In this document: positions 32,892 to 44,632 of the stretch, piece after piece
Position numbering within the stretch: the first letter of the stretch is position 1
Layout of the letters: each line of letters starts with the position of its first letter
From: Ypsolopha sequella
Lineage: Eukaryota; Arthropoda; Insecta; Lepidoptera; Ypsolophidae
NCBI GenBank assembly: GCA_934047225.1
Contig: OW203992.1
Span: 12,513,501-12,577,500, forward strand
Direction: 5' to 3'
Length of the DNA stretch: 64,000 nucleotides
Notes under the pieces: generated by a model
The model's input: only the letters and a program-made list of their open reading frames with translations
The model's database searches: none
Told to the model about the DNA's origin: nothing
Position numbers and translations under genes: made by a program

Positions 32892-34523
32892 ATGCTTACA
32901 TCCTTTGACAACAATAATATTCATGCAATTTTGGTTTCTGAATCTTTTCTAAAGCCATCTCTCAATTCCACTATGTACCCTTTACCCGGTTTTCAACTAA
33001 TACGTAATGACCGCCTGGTCGTTGGTAGCGGTGGAGTGGCTATATACCTAAGGAGTCATATACCTTTCACCGTTATAAGTAAATCTCCTGGAGAATATGA
33101 TGGGATGGCTGAACACTTATTTCTTGAGGTCACATTAAATTTTAGTCGTATTTTGCTTGGCGTCTATTACAGTCCTGACTGTCACGTTCACTACTTCAAT
33201 TCTTTCGAAAATCTCCTTGAAGAGCTCACCCCACTCTTTGACAATACAATTATCATGGGAGATTTCAATACTTGCCTTCTTAAAAACGACCATCGTTCTA
33301 AACGTCTACATTCAATTATTTCTGGTATAAATCTCTCCATCCTCCCACTACAAGCTACCCATCACCCACCTAATTCTGCTCCAACTCTCTTAGACCTCGT
33401 GATTGTCTCCTCTCCTGACCTTGTAAGTAACCACGGTCAACTCAGTGCCGACTGCTTCTCATATCATGATCTCATATTCCTCTCTTACAAGGTGCGTATC
33501 CCTAAACCCAAAAAGCGTACTATTCTCCAGCGTAATTTTAAAAGAATGAATTTGCAGAAACTTTGCGAGGATGCTCTTCAAATTGACTGGAAAGAGCTTG
33601 GTTTGATTCAGGATGTTAATATGAAAGTGGAGCGGTTTAATAACTTGCTCACTCAACTATTTGATAAACACGCTCCATATCATCCTGTGAGAGTGAAGCA
33701 ACTTCCAGCTCCATGGCTTACCGACGAAATTAAGAATCTCATGGCAAAGAGGGATCATGCGAAATATCGCTACAAAAAAGACTCGACTGAACACAATCGT
33801 GACATGTATAAAGAACTGCGAAATCGCTGTAATAGAGTGTGTAGAGATGTTAAACGCCGACACATTCACAATAGTATTGAAAATTCTAGTGACAGTTCAC
33901 ATCTGTGGCATTTTCTTAAATCATTGGGCATTGGTAAATCACAGAATATTACTTCTACGGACATCGATCTAACTACTCTAAATAACCATTTCGCATCTCC
34001 ACCTTTCGTGCTAGATGCAACAATTAAAAATAACACGTTATCATATCTTTCAAACAAGCCTGTCCCAGATTTCTCCTCTTTTGATTTTAAGCATGTCAAT
34101 GGCCGTGACGTTAAGCGATGCATACTATACATCACCAGTAAAGCAGTAGGATCTGATGATATTAGTATAAAAATGTTAAGTCCTATTCTTGATATTATCC
34201 TCCCTCACATCACCAATATTCTCAACTCCTCACTCACATCCAGCACTTTCCCCAGTTCTTGGAAAAGAGCTTTTGTCATTCCTCTCCCTAAGGTTAATAA
34301 CCCCACCACTTTATCCCAGTACCGTCCTATATCCATCCTACCCCTACTTTCAAAAGTTCTTGAACGACTAGTTCATGAACAACTTTGTAGTTTCCTTTCC
34401 TGTAATAATCTCCTTAATCCCCTCCAATCCGGTTTTCGCAAAGGTCACAGTACGTTAGTGCCCTTACTAAGATCACAGATGATATTAGAGAGAATATGGA
34501 TAATCACAAGGTTACTGTTGTAA
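32892..34523 (+). pseudogene. LINE ORF2, first part: AP endonuclease and start of reverse transcriptase
   Basis: Residues 1-200 form an apurinic/apyrimidinic endonuclease: SES with E17, VYY near 91-93, GDFN at 123-126, LDLV with D168 and SYHD with H192, the expected catalytic series. The frame is also open upstream of the first Met (NVVHINAQS before it, near 32850), so the true start is lost. Reverse transcriptase motifs begin with AVGSDDIS (about 417) and QYRPISILPLLSKVLERLV. The frame is lost around 34455-34470 by a one-base change, adding a short false tail before the stop. The nuclease nicks target DNA to prime reverse transcription. Confidence 0.85.
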
Positions 34524-35635
34524 CGTTGCTAGATTTCAGCAACGCTTTTAACACCGTTGACTTTGACATCTTGTTGGGTATCCTACGCTCGCTTAACGTA
34601 TCTCCGGCAGCAACAGCTTGGTTTGAGTCATACCTTAAAGGTCGTCAGCAATGTGTTCGCACTGACACTGGTTGTTCTGATTGGTGTCCAGTCCTTGCTG
34701 GCGTCCCACAAGGCGGCGTTCTATCTCCTTTACTTTTCTCCCTTTTTATAAATATCCTGGCAAGTCATCTTTCTTCTCTCTATCACGTCTATGCAGATGA
34801 TCTACAGCTTTATACTGGAACTAAACCCGATGAAATTATCGATGCCATCAATTTAATTAATTGCAACCTAAACATCATATCTGAATGGACTAAATGCTTT
34901 GGCTTGGTGCTTAATCCAAACAAATCTCAGGCTATTATCTTCGGTACATCTAGAATGTTGGCAAAATTGAATCTGAGTGTTGCTCCAAATATCGAGTATG
35001 ACAATAATGTTATCCCATTTGTTAACAGAGTAAAAAATTTAGGCATCATCATGGATAACACATTGTCATGGATTCCTCAAATCGGAGCCATTAGTAAAAA
35101 AATGTTTGGGGCTTACCACTCGCTCAAACGACTGCAGTTCTTTCTTCCATTACAAACTAAAATTATGCTGGCACAGTCTCTTCTGCTCCCAATTCTTGAT
35201 TACGCTGATGTAAGCTATCTTGACCTAACACAGGAGCTACTGAGCAAACTCGAGCGTCTCCAAAATTTGTGCATTCGCTTTATCTACGGATTGCGGAAGT
35301 ATGATCATGTCTCAGAATTTCGTGCTCGTTTAAGGTGGCTCCCAATTCACCTTCGGAGGAATACTCACATATTAAGTCTCCTATATAACGTTTTAAATTA
35401 TTCCTCTGCTCCTGAATATCTTCGCGACAAATTCAATTATGTCAATTCCTTACGCTGCAGGGAAAGTCACCTGCTTAGTATCCCTAAGCACACTTCTACT
35501 GCATATAGGAATTCTTTTGCGGTCAAGGCTGTGTGTCTTTGGAACGAGTTACCTACTGAGATTCGTATGTCGTCTTCTTTGGCGATATTTAAGAGGAAAG
35601 TCAGATCTCACTATGAAGTTTCATTAGGTTGGTAG
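34496..35635 (+). pseudogene. LINE ORF2, second part: reverse transcriptase core and C-terminus
   Basis: Continues the preceding ORF in another frame; the listed Met is internal. Reverse transcriptase motifs are LLDFSNAFN (D13), GVPQGGVLSPLLFSLF (from 69) and YADDLQLY (99-106), all with catalytic aspartates intact. The region after 280 (RLRWLPIHLRR ... CLWNELPTEIR) is the C-terminal part common in CR1, L2 and Kiri-type LINEs. No RLE or RNase H is visible. Only one frame change separates the two parts, so the copy is young to middle-aged. Confidence 0.88.
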
Positions 35636-35976
35636 TCTCATCACTTATTTACCCTTATTATATTGATATACATACATATATTATATATTATAGATGTATT
35701 TATTAATATATTCTTGTGTATTTGTTTATGTAAGTCTATGATATCTATTAAAATTAAGTTTAATTTGTTAGGTTATTTGTATTAACACTTTATTGATTTT
35801 CATTTAATTTACTCTATCTATTACGTCTATCCCCCTATTTTTACTTTTCTAGTGACTATTTCTTCACCACCCAAAGGTTGGCTGGAAGAAATCTCTTTAA
35901 GTGATAAGTCCGCCTTTGTACAAAATTATGTTTTCAATACTCTGTTTTCTTTTATATGTCTTTTGTGTACAATAAA

Positions 35977-36003
35977 GTGTCAATTCATTCATTCATTCAT
36001 TCA
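35977..36003 (+). repeat. ATTC microsatellite tail of the LINE
   Basis: Five ATTC/TTCA units directly after ACAATAAAGTGTCA, marking the LINE's 3' end. Confidence 0.85.
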
Positions 36004-36379
36004 ACTAGATGGCGCTACTGAAGCAAAATGTACATAAATGTAAATAACTCATCCTATACCAAAATTTTAATGGATTCGCTCCATTTGCCGAGACTTATAT
36101 TAAAACAGAACATTAAAGATATGTAAAAGTTCTATTGCCCCTTTGAAAACGACAACATACATTACGAAAACTCGGAAAATGCTTGAGTGTGCAATACTTC
36201 ATTGTAACTGTGTGCGTATCTGTCAACACGTCACGTCTCGTGTATTATTATTTTCACGAAAGAAGTTTCCTGTTTAAGACCGCATTTGCAATGAATAAAT
36301 ACGAAAATGCCTTAATCCGCAGAACTTCTTTCGTGAACAAAAGTTTAGATCAGCTGCGCTGCGCCGCGCGCTTTTTTTT
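36004..36379. other. Flank of the LINE, no gene seen
   Basis: Begins CTAGATGGCGCTACTG, similar to the AGATGGCGCTACT word of repeat D, hinting that this is the other half of the interrupted repeat. Nothing else supported. Confidence 0.3.
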
Positions 36380-36445
36380 ACAATTACTACGCGTCCAAGG
36401 ACAAAAGAGCCAACTAATAATCGCCTCTGTTATAAGGTACTAAAG
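36380..36445 (-). repeat. Repeat family B fragment
   Basis: ACTACGCGTCCAAGGACAAA and CTAATAATCGCCTCTG match the inverted middle of 27664-28171. Confidence 0.55.
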
Positions 36446-36721
36446 TCTTCGTCATTTGTCTTGGACATGTACTTACCTAGTATGCAGGTTTCATTTCATT
36501 CATCCATGATTATGGTAGATTGAGTCTCAAGTCGATCGTAAAAATATCTTTTTATAAAATACTGATTTGAAAGTTGAACATAATACTGACAGAGGGAAAA
36601 GATAATATGCTTTCTTTATGCGATGGGTTAGCTAACATAACAACCTTTTTCTATCCTTTTTCTATATAGTTAACCATATCAATAAAATAAATGAAATTGT
36701 CAATTTTGTCTCATCTGTATA

Positions 36722-37420
36722 GGTATATATAAAATTCAAAGTCCTGACTGACTGATATATGAACGCACAGCAAAACCGCTGGTCCTAGAGACTTGAACTT
36801 TTGCATATTGATACCTTATATAGTGTAGGCATCCACTAAGAAAGAATTTTTCAAAGTTCACCCCCTAAGGGGGTGAAACAGGGGCCCAAAGTTTGTATGG
36901 GGAAACAAGACTATTTTATTCGAGACTTCACAGGAGTACTCTTATCTATGAATGTGTAAACATGTGTTTCAGGTTTTTTCAGAATTCAACCCCTAAAAGG
37001 GGGAAATGGGGTGACAATGTCTGAAAATCAACATGGGTATCGTTTGTATGGTTTATCGGGTCGCTGATTACGAAAACAACAACGATTTCTAAATCCAACG
37101 TGGTGGATGTGAAATACCATCATTCCCTGTTGGGGTGCGATGGGGTTGAAATGTGTGAATATTAATATGGGTGTCGTTTTTAAGATTTTTTGGGACGTTA
37201 ATTATGAAAATGGCATCTATTTTGAAATTTAATATAGTGGACATGAAAATTCTTGAAAGTATGTGTGCCAGAGCAAATCGGCTGTAACAGACGGACAGAC
37301 AGACAGTCACACAAGTGATCCTATTAGTTTCCATTTTTTCCTTTTGAGGTCTATCTATATATCCACAATCTATCTATCTATCTATCTGTATATCTATCCA
37401 TCTATCTATCTATCTATATC
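36722..37420 (+). repeat. Long non-coding repeat family G, copy 1
   Basis: Starts TATATATAAAATTCAAAGTC then CTGACTGACTG and matches 49868-50445 with high identity, sharing CACCCCCTAAGGGGGTGAAA, AAAGGGGGAAATGGGGTGAC and GGTCGCTGATTACGAAAAC. I recognise the start from other Lepidoptera. An ATCT microsatellite (37368-37426) closes it. Confidence 0.75.
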
Positions 37421-37426
37421 TATATC
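37368..37426. repeat. ATCT microsatellite
   Basis: Imperfect tandem CTAT/ATCT units, with CCAT and GTAT interruptions; a shorter version is at 50376-50410 in copy 2 of family G. Confidence 0.85.
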
Positions 37427-38539
37427 CCAGCAAAATATCTTTGGAACGGAAGGTGGTACATCCCTAGGGGTTGGACCACGGGGTGCCAAAGAAAGTTTTT
37501 TTTTTAATGTTAAAACTGGTGGAATCTCAATTCCTTGTTAATTCTGCATCATTTTTTTTTACTTATTTTATTCTTGCGAGTTGCGACACGTCACGCGTCA
37601 ACCCGGAGAGACAGGACCCGGTGGTCTTGTTCGAAATTTGTATAAAGTCCGGGTCCATACCTCCCGCGTCTCGCCGCGCAATCCCCGCACGATTGCCCTG
37701 TCTAGGGGCCGTCGTTGGACAACTGAATGGATTTTTAAACTGTGATAATAGGGTCCCATTGGTTACCCTTTGGGTACGGAACCCTAAAAACTAGCGCAGT
37801 CAACCAACCAATCCTCCAGTCACAGATCTAACATTTATTTGTCATTGAAATACGAATTCCAATGAAGAAATGAAAAAGTAGGTATACCGAAGAAACTTCA
37901 CGAGAGATCCACGAGCAAGTCTGAACCCCCATGATTAATGGCTGACACGACACCGTTCAATTTAATTCTGGAAATTCTTATCGAATGAGATAAAAGAAAA
38001 GTTGTGTTTTGTTTTCAATAAAATGTTTTATAGCAATTGGCTATAATTTATGTTAAGTCATCGATGGTCCATTGTTAATGAGAATGAAATGAAAAACAGA
38101 ACAAGAATGACTCAGGTTTATACATTGAGTGTATTTTATTTATTAAAAGAAAACTGATACAAGTGAATCTATTTAATTTGTGTTATATTTCACATTTGTG
38201 TAAAATACCTCAACATATTTCTAGAATACATATTGTCACCATCGCTTTAAAGCCGTGTCAGTTCTTGACTATTTCCGTCTCGCTCCAAAAAATTCAATTT
38301 TTCGTATCTAGTTTGACATGTCAGAATAAAATCCTGATCCTTAAAAAATACAGTAATTATAGTCAACAAAACTAAAATTAACCGGGTTAGAATTTAAAAA
38401 AGTATTTAAGTGTACAATAAAATTGCAAATTATACTCCAAAGATTTTTTTTCGTACTCTACCTTTATAACTCGATATCGACAACTTAGATTTGGATGGGT
38501 CAAACTGTCACTTTTTTTATTAAATGCAGTCTCAACGGA
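37427..38539. other. Repeat debris, no gene seen
   Basis: Ends of a common repeat lie at 37755-37792 (TACCCTTTGGGTACGGAACC, also at 63100). A GC-rich stretch at 37580-37720 is part of it or unassigned. Remainder AT-rich. Confidence 0.4.
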
Positions 38540-38861
38540 TTACTTTTCTAATTGAAGAGTAGTTTAAAAATAAAACCCCACATAATACATTATACAAGGT
38601 GTAACAGAAAGGTGTAACCATATTTGAAGAGCTTATTCAGTCAATGGTATAGAACAACTTTTACTATGGAGCCAACCCTGAAATCTCAAAAAAAAATCTG
38701 CCCTTCCATAAATTTCAGCCGAGCGGCATTGCAATTTTCTATGAGACAGTTACTTTTTTTTTTTCGAGATACAGGGTTTGCTCCATAGCAAAAGTTGTTT
38801 TATACCATTGGCTGAATAAGCTCTTGAAATATGGTTACACCTTTCCGTTACACGTTGTATA
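38540..38861 (+). mobile_element. Foldback element family P2, copy 2
   Basis: Second copy of 13840-14148, same orientation, including the left flank from TACTTTTCTAATTGAAGAG. Its palindromic ends (GTAACAGAAAGGTGTAACC and its partner) are complete, unlike copy 1. Confidence 0.8.
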
Positions 38862-38993
38862 CTCGAATTTTCTCGTGTTGCCCTGCGACATCATAAATTG
38901 TGCTATACGATGTTCAACCTAGTTAGAGCGAGAGCGAGAATCAGGGGTTGACACCACTTTAAAAAATACAAAAACAGAAATATAATATAGTTT

Positions 38994-39488
38994 AAGGCTT
39001 CTCCAAATGCCAACGACCTTGCTTGAACTGAGTAACTTTAAAACCATTTTATACGGTACTTATAGCATTTTTAATGGAAGAAAAATTCATAATTATCTAC
39101 ATGATAGAAATAGTGATGTGGTTTTTCCTGAATTTTATTTCAATATACAGAAGTGAAGTAAGAAAATTCTGAGTTCACCCTTATTTCTCGATTTTTTGTC
39201 TACTTGTAACAATATAATTGCTACAGTTTTTATCAAAACAGTATATAAATTTATAAACTTCTAGACAAAATAATATAAAGTGATATGGTTTTCTCAGTTC
39301 TTGGAAATTCATTCAATTTTAGATAAAATAAATTAAAAACACAATATTTTCGCACTTGTCAGCCACAGCGACTGACGTAACAGCCATTTTGCAGAGCGAG
39401 GTGATAAGAACTTTATTTTAATATGGTTTTGTTCGAAATTTCAACCACCACGAATCGAGTTGCAAATTTTTCCGACGGAGCCACCTAA
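38994..39488 (-). repeat. Repeat family H, copy 2
   Basis: Inverted copy of 9165-9655: TTTAAGGCTTCTCCAAATGC at 38991, AACTTCTAGACAAAATAATA near 39256, and GACGGAGCCACCTAAA at the far end. The outer arms seen at 9090 and 9736 are not conserved here. Confidence 0.7.
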
Positions 39489-39793
39489 ACATGGACATTA
39501 AATATATCTAAATAGTCGTAACGACCTCAAAACAAACTAATTTGATTTCATAATATATCAAATAAAAATACCACTGTCAACTAATATAGTAATATAACTT
39601 GCACTCTTTGGACTTGGCAATCACAAAACATGCCCAAGTAGCACCTAAGCGGTATAATGAGCGTTACAAATGCCGCTTAAGAGAGATTTATAACGGCTTA
39701 ACCATCATAAGCAAGCGCTACAGTAGCGATAGAGAACTTCTCAATCACTTCTATAACACCGAAAAGGGCCCACTTTATACGGGCCTTAACGAC

Positions 39794-40121
39794 ACAAAGG
39801 CGCGTGAAAAGTGATTGTAGGACCTAAAAGATATATAATAAGGTCTTCTACCACCTTTATAGAATTTGCACACATACAAAGGCGCGTGAAAAGTGATTGT
39901 AGGAGGTAAAACATATATAATAAGTTCTTGTAGCACCTTAATAGAATATGTACATATACAAAGGTGCGTGAAAAGCGATTGTAGGAGGTAAAAGAAATAC
40001 AATAAGTTCTTGTACCACCTTAATAGAATATGCACATATACAAAGGTGCGTGAAAAGCGATTGTAGGAGGTAAAAGAAATACAATAAGTTCTTGTACCAC
40101 CTTAACAGAATTTAAACATGA
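39794..40121 (+). repeat. Tandem array, four 82-bp units
   Basis: Each unit starts ACAAAGG(C/T)GCGTGAAAA at 39794, 39876, 39958 and 40040, spaced exactly 82 bases. Units 3 and 4 are nearly identical and unit 1 is the most diverged. Each unit includes GATTGTAGGAGGTAAAA and TTCTTGTACCACCTT, which pair as a short hairpin. Confidence 0.9.
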
Positions 40122-40797
40122 TTGTGACGTGACTGTTACACTGAAATAAATCTCAGGTGTTTTTTTATTACATTTTCAATAGCATGAGTGAAAGGAATAT
40201 ATGTTCTTAGATGATTAAAAAGTGATCGGATAAATGTCAATAATGGACGAATAGATATAGGTAAATAATTGGAATGAATTTTCACTCATATACGTAAAAA
40301 ACTAGTGCGAGCATCAGGTTACTGACAAAATATGCATTCATTTAGCTAAATATTTCATGCACTTGCGAAACTCGTGGAATTTTTAGTCATTTATATTATT
40401 CAAGTGCAATAATTTTTTTAGGTTAACTTGTAATTTCTTCTCGAATGAGGCATTAGGACTTTTTGTGATTTTATTACAGCATAACATGTAAAATGGGTAT
40501 GTTTATTTTTTAAATTATGGCCTGAGGTAAGAAAAGTGATCGATTTTTCGACATGATTAATCTCTTTATCAAAAACTGTAATGGCGGCTTGCTACAACTG
40601 GCTTAGACGTTTACTATATCCATTTAAACGGTTTAAGAAGTAGAAAGGCGCTAGTGACCACTATTACAACGCTTTGGGATCAACAATCATCGTACTATGG
40701 AGTATTTTTACTCTTTTTGGGGTACAGAAGCGCTTGAATTCTTCTTTTTAGCCCTTAAACAGTTACTATGGAGTTCAAGATATAACGTTGTACAACG

Positions 40798-40913
40798 TTG
40801 ATGATGATGATGATGATGATGATGACGACGATGACCATGATGATGACGCTGACGATGACGTTGACAATGACGTTGACGATGACGTTGACGATGACGTTGA
40901 CAATGACGTTGAT
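40798..40913 (+). repeat. GAT/GAC satellite
   Basis: A run of GAT triplets passes into a 12-15 bp higher-order GACGTTGACGAT unit. The open frame over it (mostly Asp) is a by-product of the repeat. Confidence 0.9.
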
Positions 40914-41237
40914 AACTGCTTGAGTGTTATATGTGATATTTGTAACTCTTTTGAAGCGCTTTTACCTTACTAATTGCTATTTTAGATCTCATAGTGCTAT
41001 TTAGTATATATATAACTCTGCATTGTATCTAAAGCCTGTACAAGAACTTAATAACACACCTCTGTTTCTACAAAGCCGTAATCGTCGCTACTCTACTTCT
41101 TCAATACCACCCTTCTCTTAAAGAGATATTACAATCTCTTATATATAGTCTAAGGAATATACAAACTCTCTTCAACCGCTGTTATACAACAAAGAAGCGG
41201 TACAGTGCCTTCTTATACTGCTTGTGTGCTACTTGGG

Positions 41238-42173
41238 TGGAGATATACCATGCTGTGAAATTACTTGTTAGCCGTGGAGCAGATAAAATAAATTACTCAT
41301 AAAAAAATTCATGAAATTGTGATGGCCCAGGCCTAGATCAAACGAAGCTAGTTTTAGATCAAATCAAATTGGGTAATTTATCACAAATAATCATAAATTT
41401 ATATATTATTCTATATTCTACCTGTGTGGTTTTAATACAACTATCGAGTAATTTGCTAACTTCATAGTCAAAGGTAATAAAATTGCTGACTTGGCACTTC
41501 TCGGGATCTCAAAACTTTTTTACGGCGAAAGTGTTAAAAGACTGCATCATTTTTACAGGAATGTTTTTGATGGGGTTTAGTTTATTACAGTGCTCCCAAA
41601 GTAATAATGCGCATACAAATCTATAGCCGAGTGACCGGACGTACCACGTGACCTTATTGCTTGTATAGAAAGTGTAAGGAAACTCGAACTTTGCCGAACA
41701 GTGGCGAAGATTTTGTATGCGCAAATGTACTTTGGGAGTACTGTACAAGCATTTCCAAAAAATGTTTTAAAATTAAATTGTTCCTTATTTTACCTATTAC
41801 AAACTTTTGCCCGCGGCTTCTCCAGCGTTGATGTCGTTTTTAGATTTTTTCAGTAATTGGTACTTGCAAAATTTATTACAGAACACGGTTATACGTACTT
41901 AAAAATACTTTTGATTTATCTTTTCAAAGATCAATAAATTACATCAAAAAAGAAAAATCATGTAGCTCTAAAAATAAACTAGGTGTAAATGAGCAAGTTT
42001 ATGAACACATATATTATACTGATCATACTACGTAGCTTTCCTAAACTAACGTACACGAAATAATAAAAAAAAACGAAAATAGAGTAATTTTTACTTCTTT
42101 TGCGCATTCCTTTCTTTGGGAAATTTGTTAATTTGCCAGTAGAAAATATGTTTTCTTATAGGCAGTGTATACA
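41238..42173. other. No gene seen
   Basis: Short inverted copies around 41590-41620 and 41725-41750 (GTGCTCCCAAAG / CTTTGGGAGTAC) suggest another small foldback element of about 160 bp. A fragment with CCCGCGGCTTCTCC lies at 41811. Nothing coding. Confidence 0.35.
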
Positions 42174-42255
42174 GTGCCGCTAGTGGCATTTTATTACAAT
42201 GGGTTAAAGGCTTGTGGCATTTTAACCCATCGTAATAAAATACCACTAGCGGCAC
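42174..42255. mobile_element. Short palindromic element
   Basis: GTGCCGCTAGTGG and CCACTAGCGGCAC are inverted ends; inner arms TTTTATTACAATGGGTTAAA and TTTAACCCATCGTAATAAAA complete the hairpin. A related fragment is near 42853-42895. Confidence 0.8.
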
Positions 42256-42393
42256 GGTGCATCCTTTTAGACTGCCGCTAAGTGTATACAAATATGTTTG
42301 CGGCAAAATAGTGCCGCAGATTTTTTCGTGTATATCATAAATTCTGCTAACACTACGGGGGTCGCCTCACTCCGCTCCAGTCCCCAAATATAT

Positions 42394-42662
42394 TTATACC
42401 AGGTGACTTTTTGATGATCGTCTAAATTCATACTGGAGACTTGATAAGTGATCAGTATCTTGGATCAGTAAAATTTTTTGTGAAATTCGTAAAATGAAAT
42501 TTCGGCTTCCCATAGAAATTCAGTTCCAGTCCCGAGTGAATCACTATGGGGAGTCGACATTTTACGAATTTCACCAAAATTATTATTGATCCATGATACT
42601 GATCACTTACCAAACCACCAGTATGAATTTGGACGATGATCAAAAAGTCACCTTGTGTATAA
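42394..42662. mobile_element. Palindromic MITE
   Basis: Arms AGGTGACTTTTTGATGATCG and its inverse at 42634-42654, then ATTCATACTGG/CCAGTATGAAT and GATAAGTGATCAGTATC/GATACTGATCACTTAC. About 269 bp, non-coding. Confidence 0.85.
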
Positions 42663-43861
42663 ACCTAAGACGCTCCTCCTTGCTCCGATTCGCTTCGCTC
42701 GTCGGTCGCACCTATTTTTGACTTTTTATTAAAAGACTTTCGTACATTTCTTAATGCTGGTGAATTAATAAACAAAAAATTAAAAAGTTCCGACAAGCAT
42801 TCGAACCCTAAAACCTGGTTTCTTAAATGTCAAAAATGCAACAAGCCTGGTGGCATTTTACTCCTTTGTAATAAAATCCCGCTAGCATTACTGTATACTG
42901 CTTTTCTTATGAAACTGCTTATCTTTTCTACAATTTGTATATCCCAGGGTATCCGTATTTTTCAACAATAGCTGCTATCTGCTTCATTGAACGTGCAATA
43001 ATACAAATTGAAACCCTTAAATGGATTGCGTTTAAATGTACGTCCTCCAATATCGCCATTTGCAATGCATTTATCTGGAAACGTACGTGCTTTACGTACA
43101 TGAAATAAAAAAAAAAAACAGATAAAACTGCAAAAACTATTGTATACTTATGTAAGCAACTGCAGTATATCCATGAGTATCTGGAATTTGAGCGGTTTGG
43201 TTAAAAACTGTGCACCGCTGTAACATTTTACGGATGTCAATTTCAGCGGCGGATGGCGCGGCGCGTGTAATAAACGGCTGCCTGCTGCGTATAGTATTTG
43301 ATTTAAGCTGTGCAAGTACGCGGCTAAATTGTCTCGTCTTATTTTATTGCATGTTTATATAGCGTTACGCTGGGAATAGCGCCATTTCTGAGGGACTTGT
43401 TTTTGTCAAAATCCTTAATAAAATAAGTCAGAAGGGTCTAGTCAAGTTTTAGTACACCCTCGCTCCAAAATATCATATAATGTAGGTAGTGTTATGTGTA
43501 GTTCGTTGAAAAGGTCGGCCCCCGCTGAAAGTGGTTGTAGCTTTAATATAATCACGGAAAATTGCTTCAAGTTATAAGGATCTAATCTAAACAAATAGAA
43601 GCAGGCGGTTCTCCGTTTGGAATCTATTAAACGTCGAAGTTGTAATATTGGATCCCCAGCCGGCGCCGTCGTCGTCTTTACTATCACTTTACTCATTTTT
43701 ATACTCGCCATTTTGGCTTACTCGGTGTCCCAGATTCACTATGAATACAGAGTAGACTCCTGTAACGCGATACACGCCCTACTTCGGGAGTTTTCAAGTT
43801 TATTAGTTGTTTGCTTCTTACTTACTAGGCTTACTTGTAAGCTATCGATGTTCTTCTTTTC
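42663..43861. other. No gene seen
   Basis: A GC-richer patch around 43240-43330 (GGCGGATGGCGCGGCGCG) is unassigned. The rest is AT-rich without structure. Confidence 0.4.
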
Positions 43862-44280
43862 TTAAGGCGATATGCGAAAAAAATATGGGTGTTTCTATTC
43901 TGTGTATTTCATGAAATACACGGAAAATTATAATTAGTTTCTGGTATATGCATCTTGACTATATAATCTAGGGATTTCAAATTGAAAAACATGTTTGGAT
44001 AAATTTTCTTCGATAGAAATAATTGTTGAAATGAGGTCTTCAAACACACTTTTTCTCCTCGTTTGACGAATAGGAACCATATACAGAACTCAAACATATG
44101 TTATTAGGTGTGTTTCAACAATATGTAGAGATTTAATATTTGAAATTTTGCTAGCTATTTTAGTTTTTTTATAAAAATTTTAAAACTAACATTTTTCGCT
44201 TTCGCTCTGAATCCGCCCCTCTCGCACTGCGCGATTTTTCGCTTGGAGTGACAGTGACAAAAATAAAATTAGCCTCTTAA
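43862..44280 (+). mobile_element. TTAA element family K, copy 1
   Basis: TTAA at 43862 and 44277. Matches 57200-57623 along its whole length (for example ATTTCATGAAATACACGGAA, GAAATGAGGTCTTCAAACAC, CCGCCCCTCTCGCACTGCG). The start GGCGATATGCGAA is the imperfect inverse of the end TTCGCATAGCCTC as seen in copy 2; copy 1 has lost part of that right end. Non-coding. Confidence 0.8.
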
Positions 44281-44315
44281 GGGAGTTGTTCACAAACGCA
44301 CATGTAATTATTGCA

Positions 44316-44520
44316 GTGGCGTACACAGAACTTTTTCCGGAAAAGCAATCAGAAGGTCAAGTACGACAAAAAAAAAGTTTTTTTTTAATAACACTTTGAA
44401 AAAGAAATCATGTTTACTCTAGGGTAGGCAGTGCCTACCCTGGCGTCATACAAACTTTTTTTTTCGAAGTGTTATTGACCTTTTGATTGCTTTCCTGGAA
44501 AAAAGTTCTGTTCACGCCAT
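44316..44520. mobile_element. Palindromic MITE
   Basis: Ends GTGGCGTACACAGAAC and GTTCTGTTCACGCCAT are inverted, inner arms AAAGCAATCAGAAGGTCA / TGACCTTTTGATTGCTTT, and a perfect central palindrome AGGGTAGGCAGTGCCTACCC. Confidence 0.85.
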
Positions 44521-44632
44521 GTATTTATTGTTATTATTATTTTTAAATAAAAATCAATAATATACGTGACAATAGTTTAATATCGATTAAGTTTTTTTAG
44601 CAACGTGGTGTTCTTTTGTGCATTAATTTGTA

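Larger units (their letters stand above)
32712..36003 (+). mobile_element. CR1/L2-group LINE
   Basis: It spans a decayed 5' end (frame broken near 32790-32830), the endonuclease-reverse transcriptase ORF, a 3' untranslated region of about 340 bases with AATAAA (35971-35976 area) and an (ATTC)n tail at 35977-36003. A microsatellite-like 3' tail rather than poly-A is usual for CR1-related LINEs. The 5' boundary is estimated from where repeat D stops; ORF1 is absent, so the copy is 5' truncated. Confidence 0.75.
39633..41237. mobile_element. 1.6-kb element with CCCAAGTAGCAC termini
   Basis: CCCAAGTAGCAC (39633-39644) and GTGCTACTTGGG (41226-41237) are exact inverted ends; similarity continues inward as AAGCGGTATAA against TTATACTGCTT. 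Short words such as GCCGCTT, GTTATA and AAGAGA recur inside both ends, suggesting subterminal repeats. The interior holds an 82-bp tandem array and a GAT/GAC satellite but no transposase, so it is non-autonomous. Confidence 0.6.

Noticed and set aside
39794..40121. CRISPR array
   Set aside because: The whole 82-bp unit is repeated without variable spacers, and the genome is eukaryotic.
40788..40973. Asp-rich ORF
   Set aside because: It is the translation of a GAT/GAC satellite.
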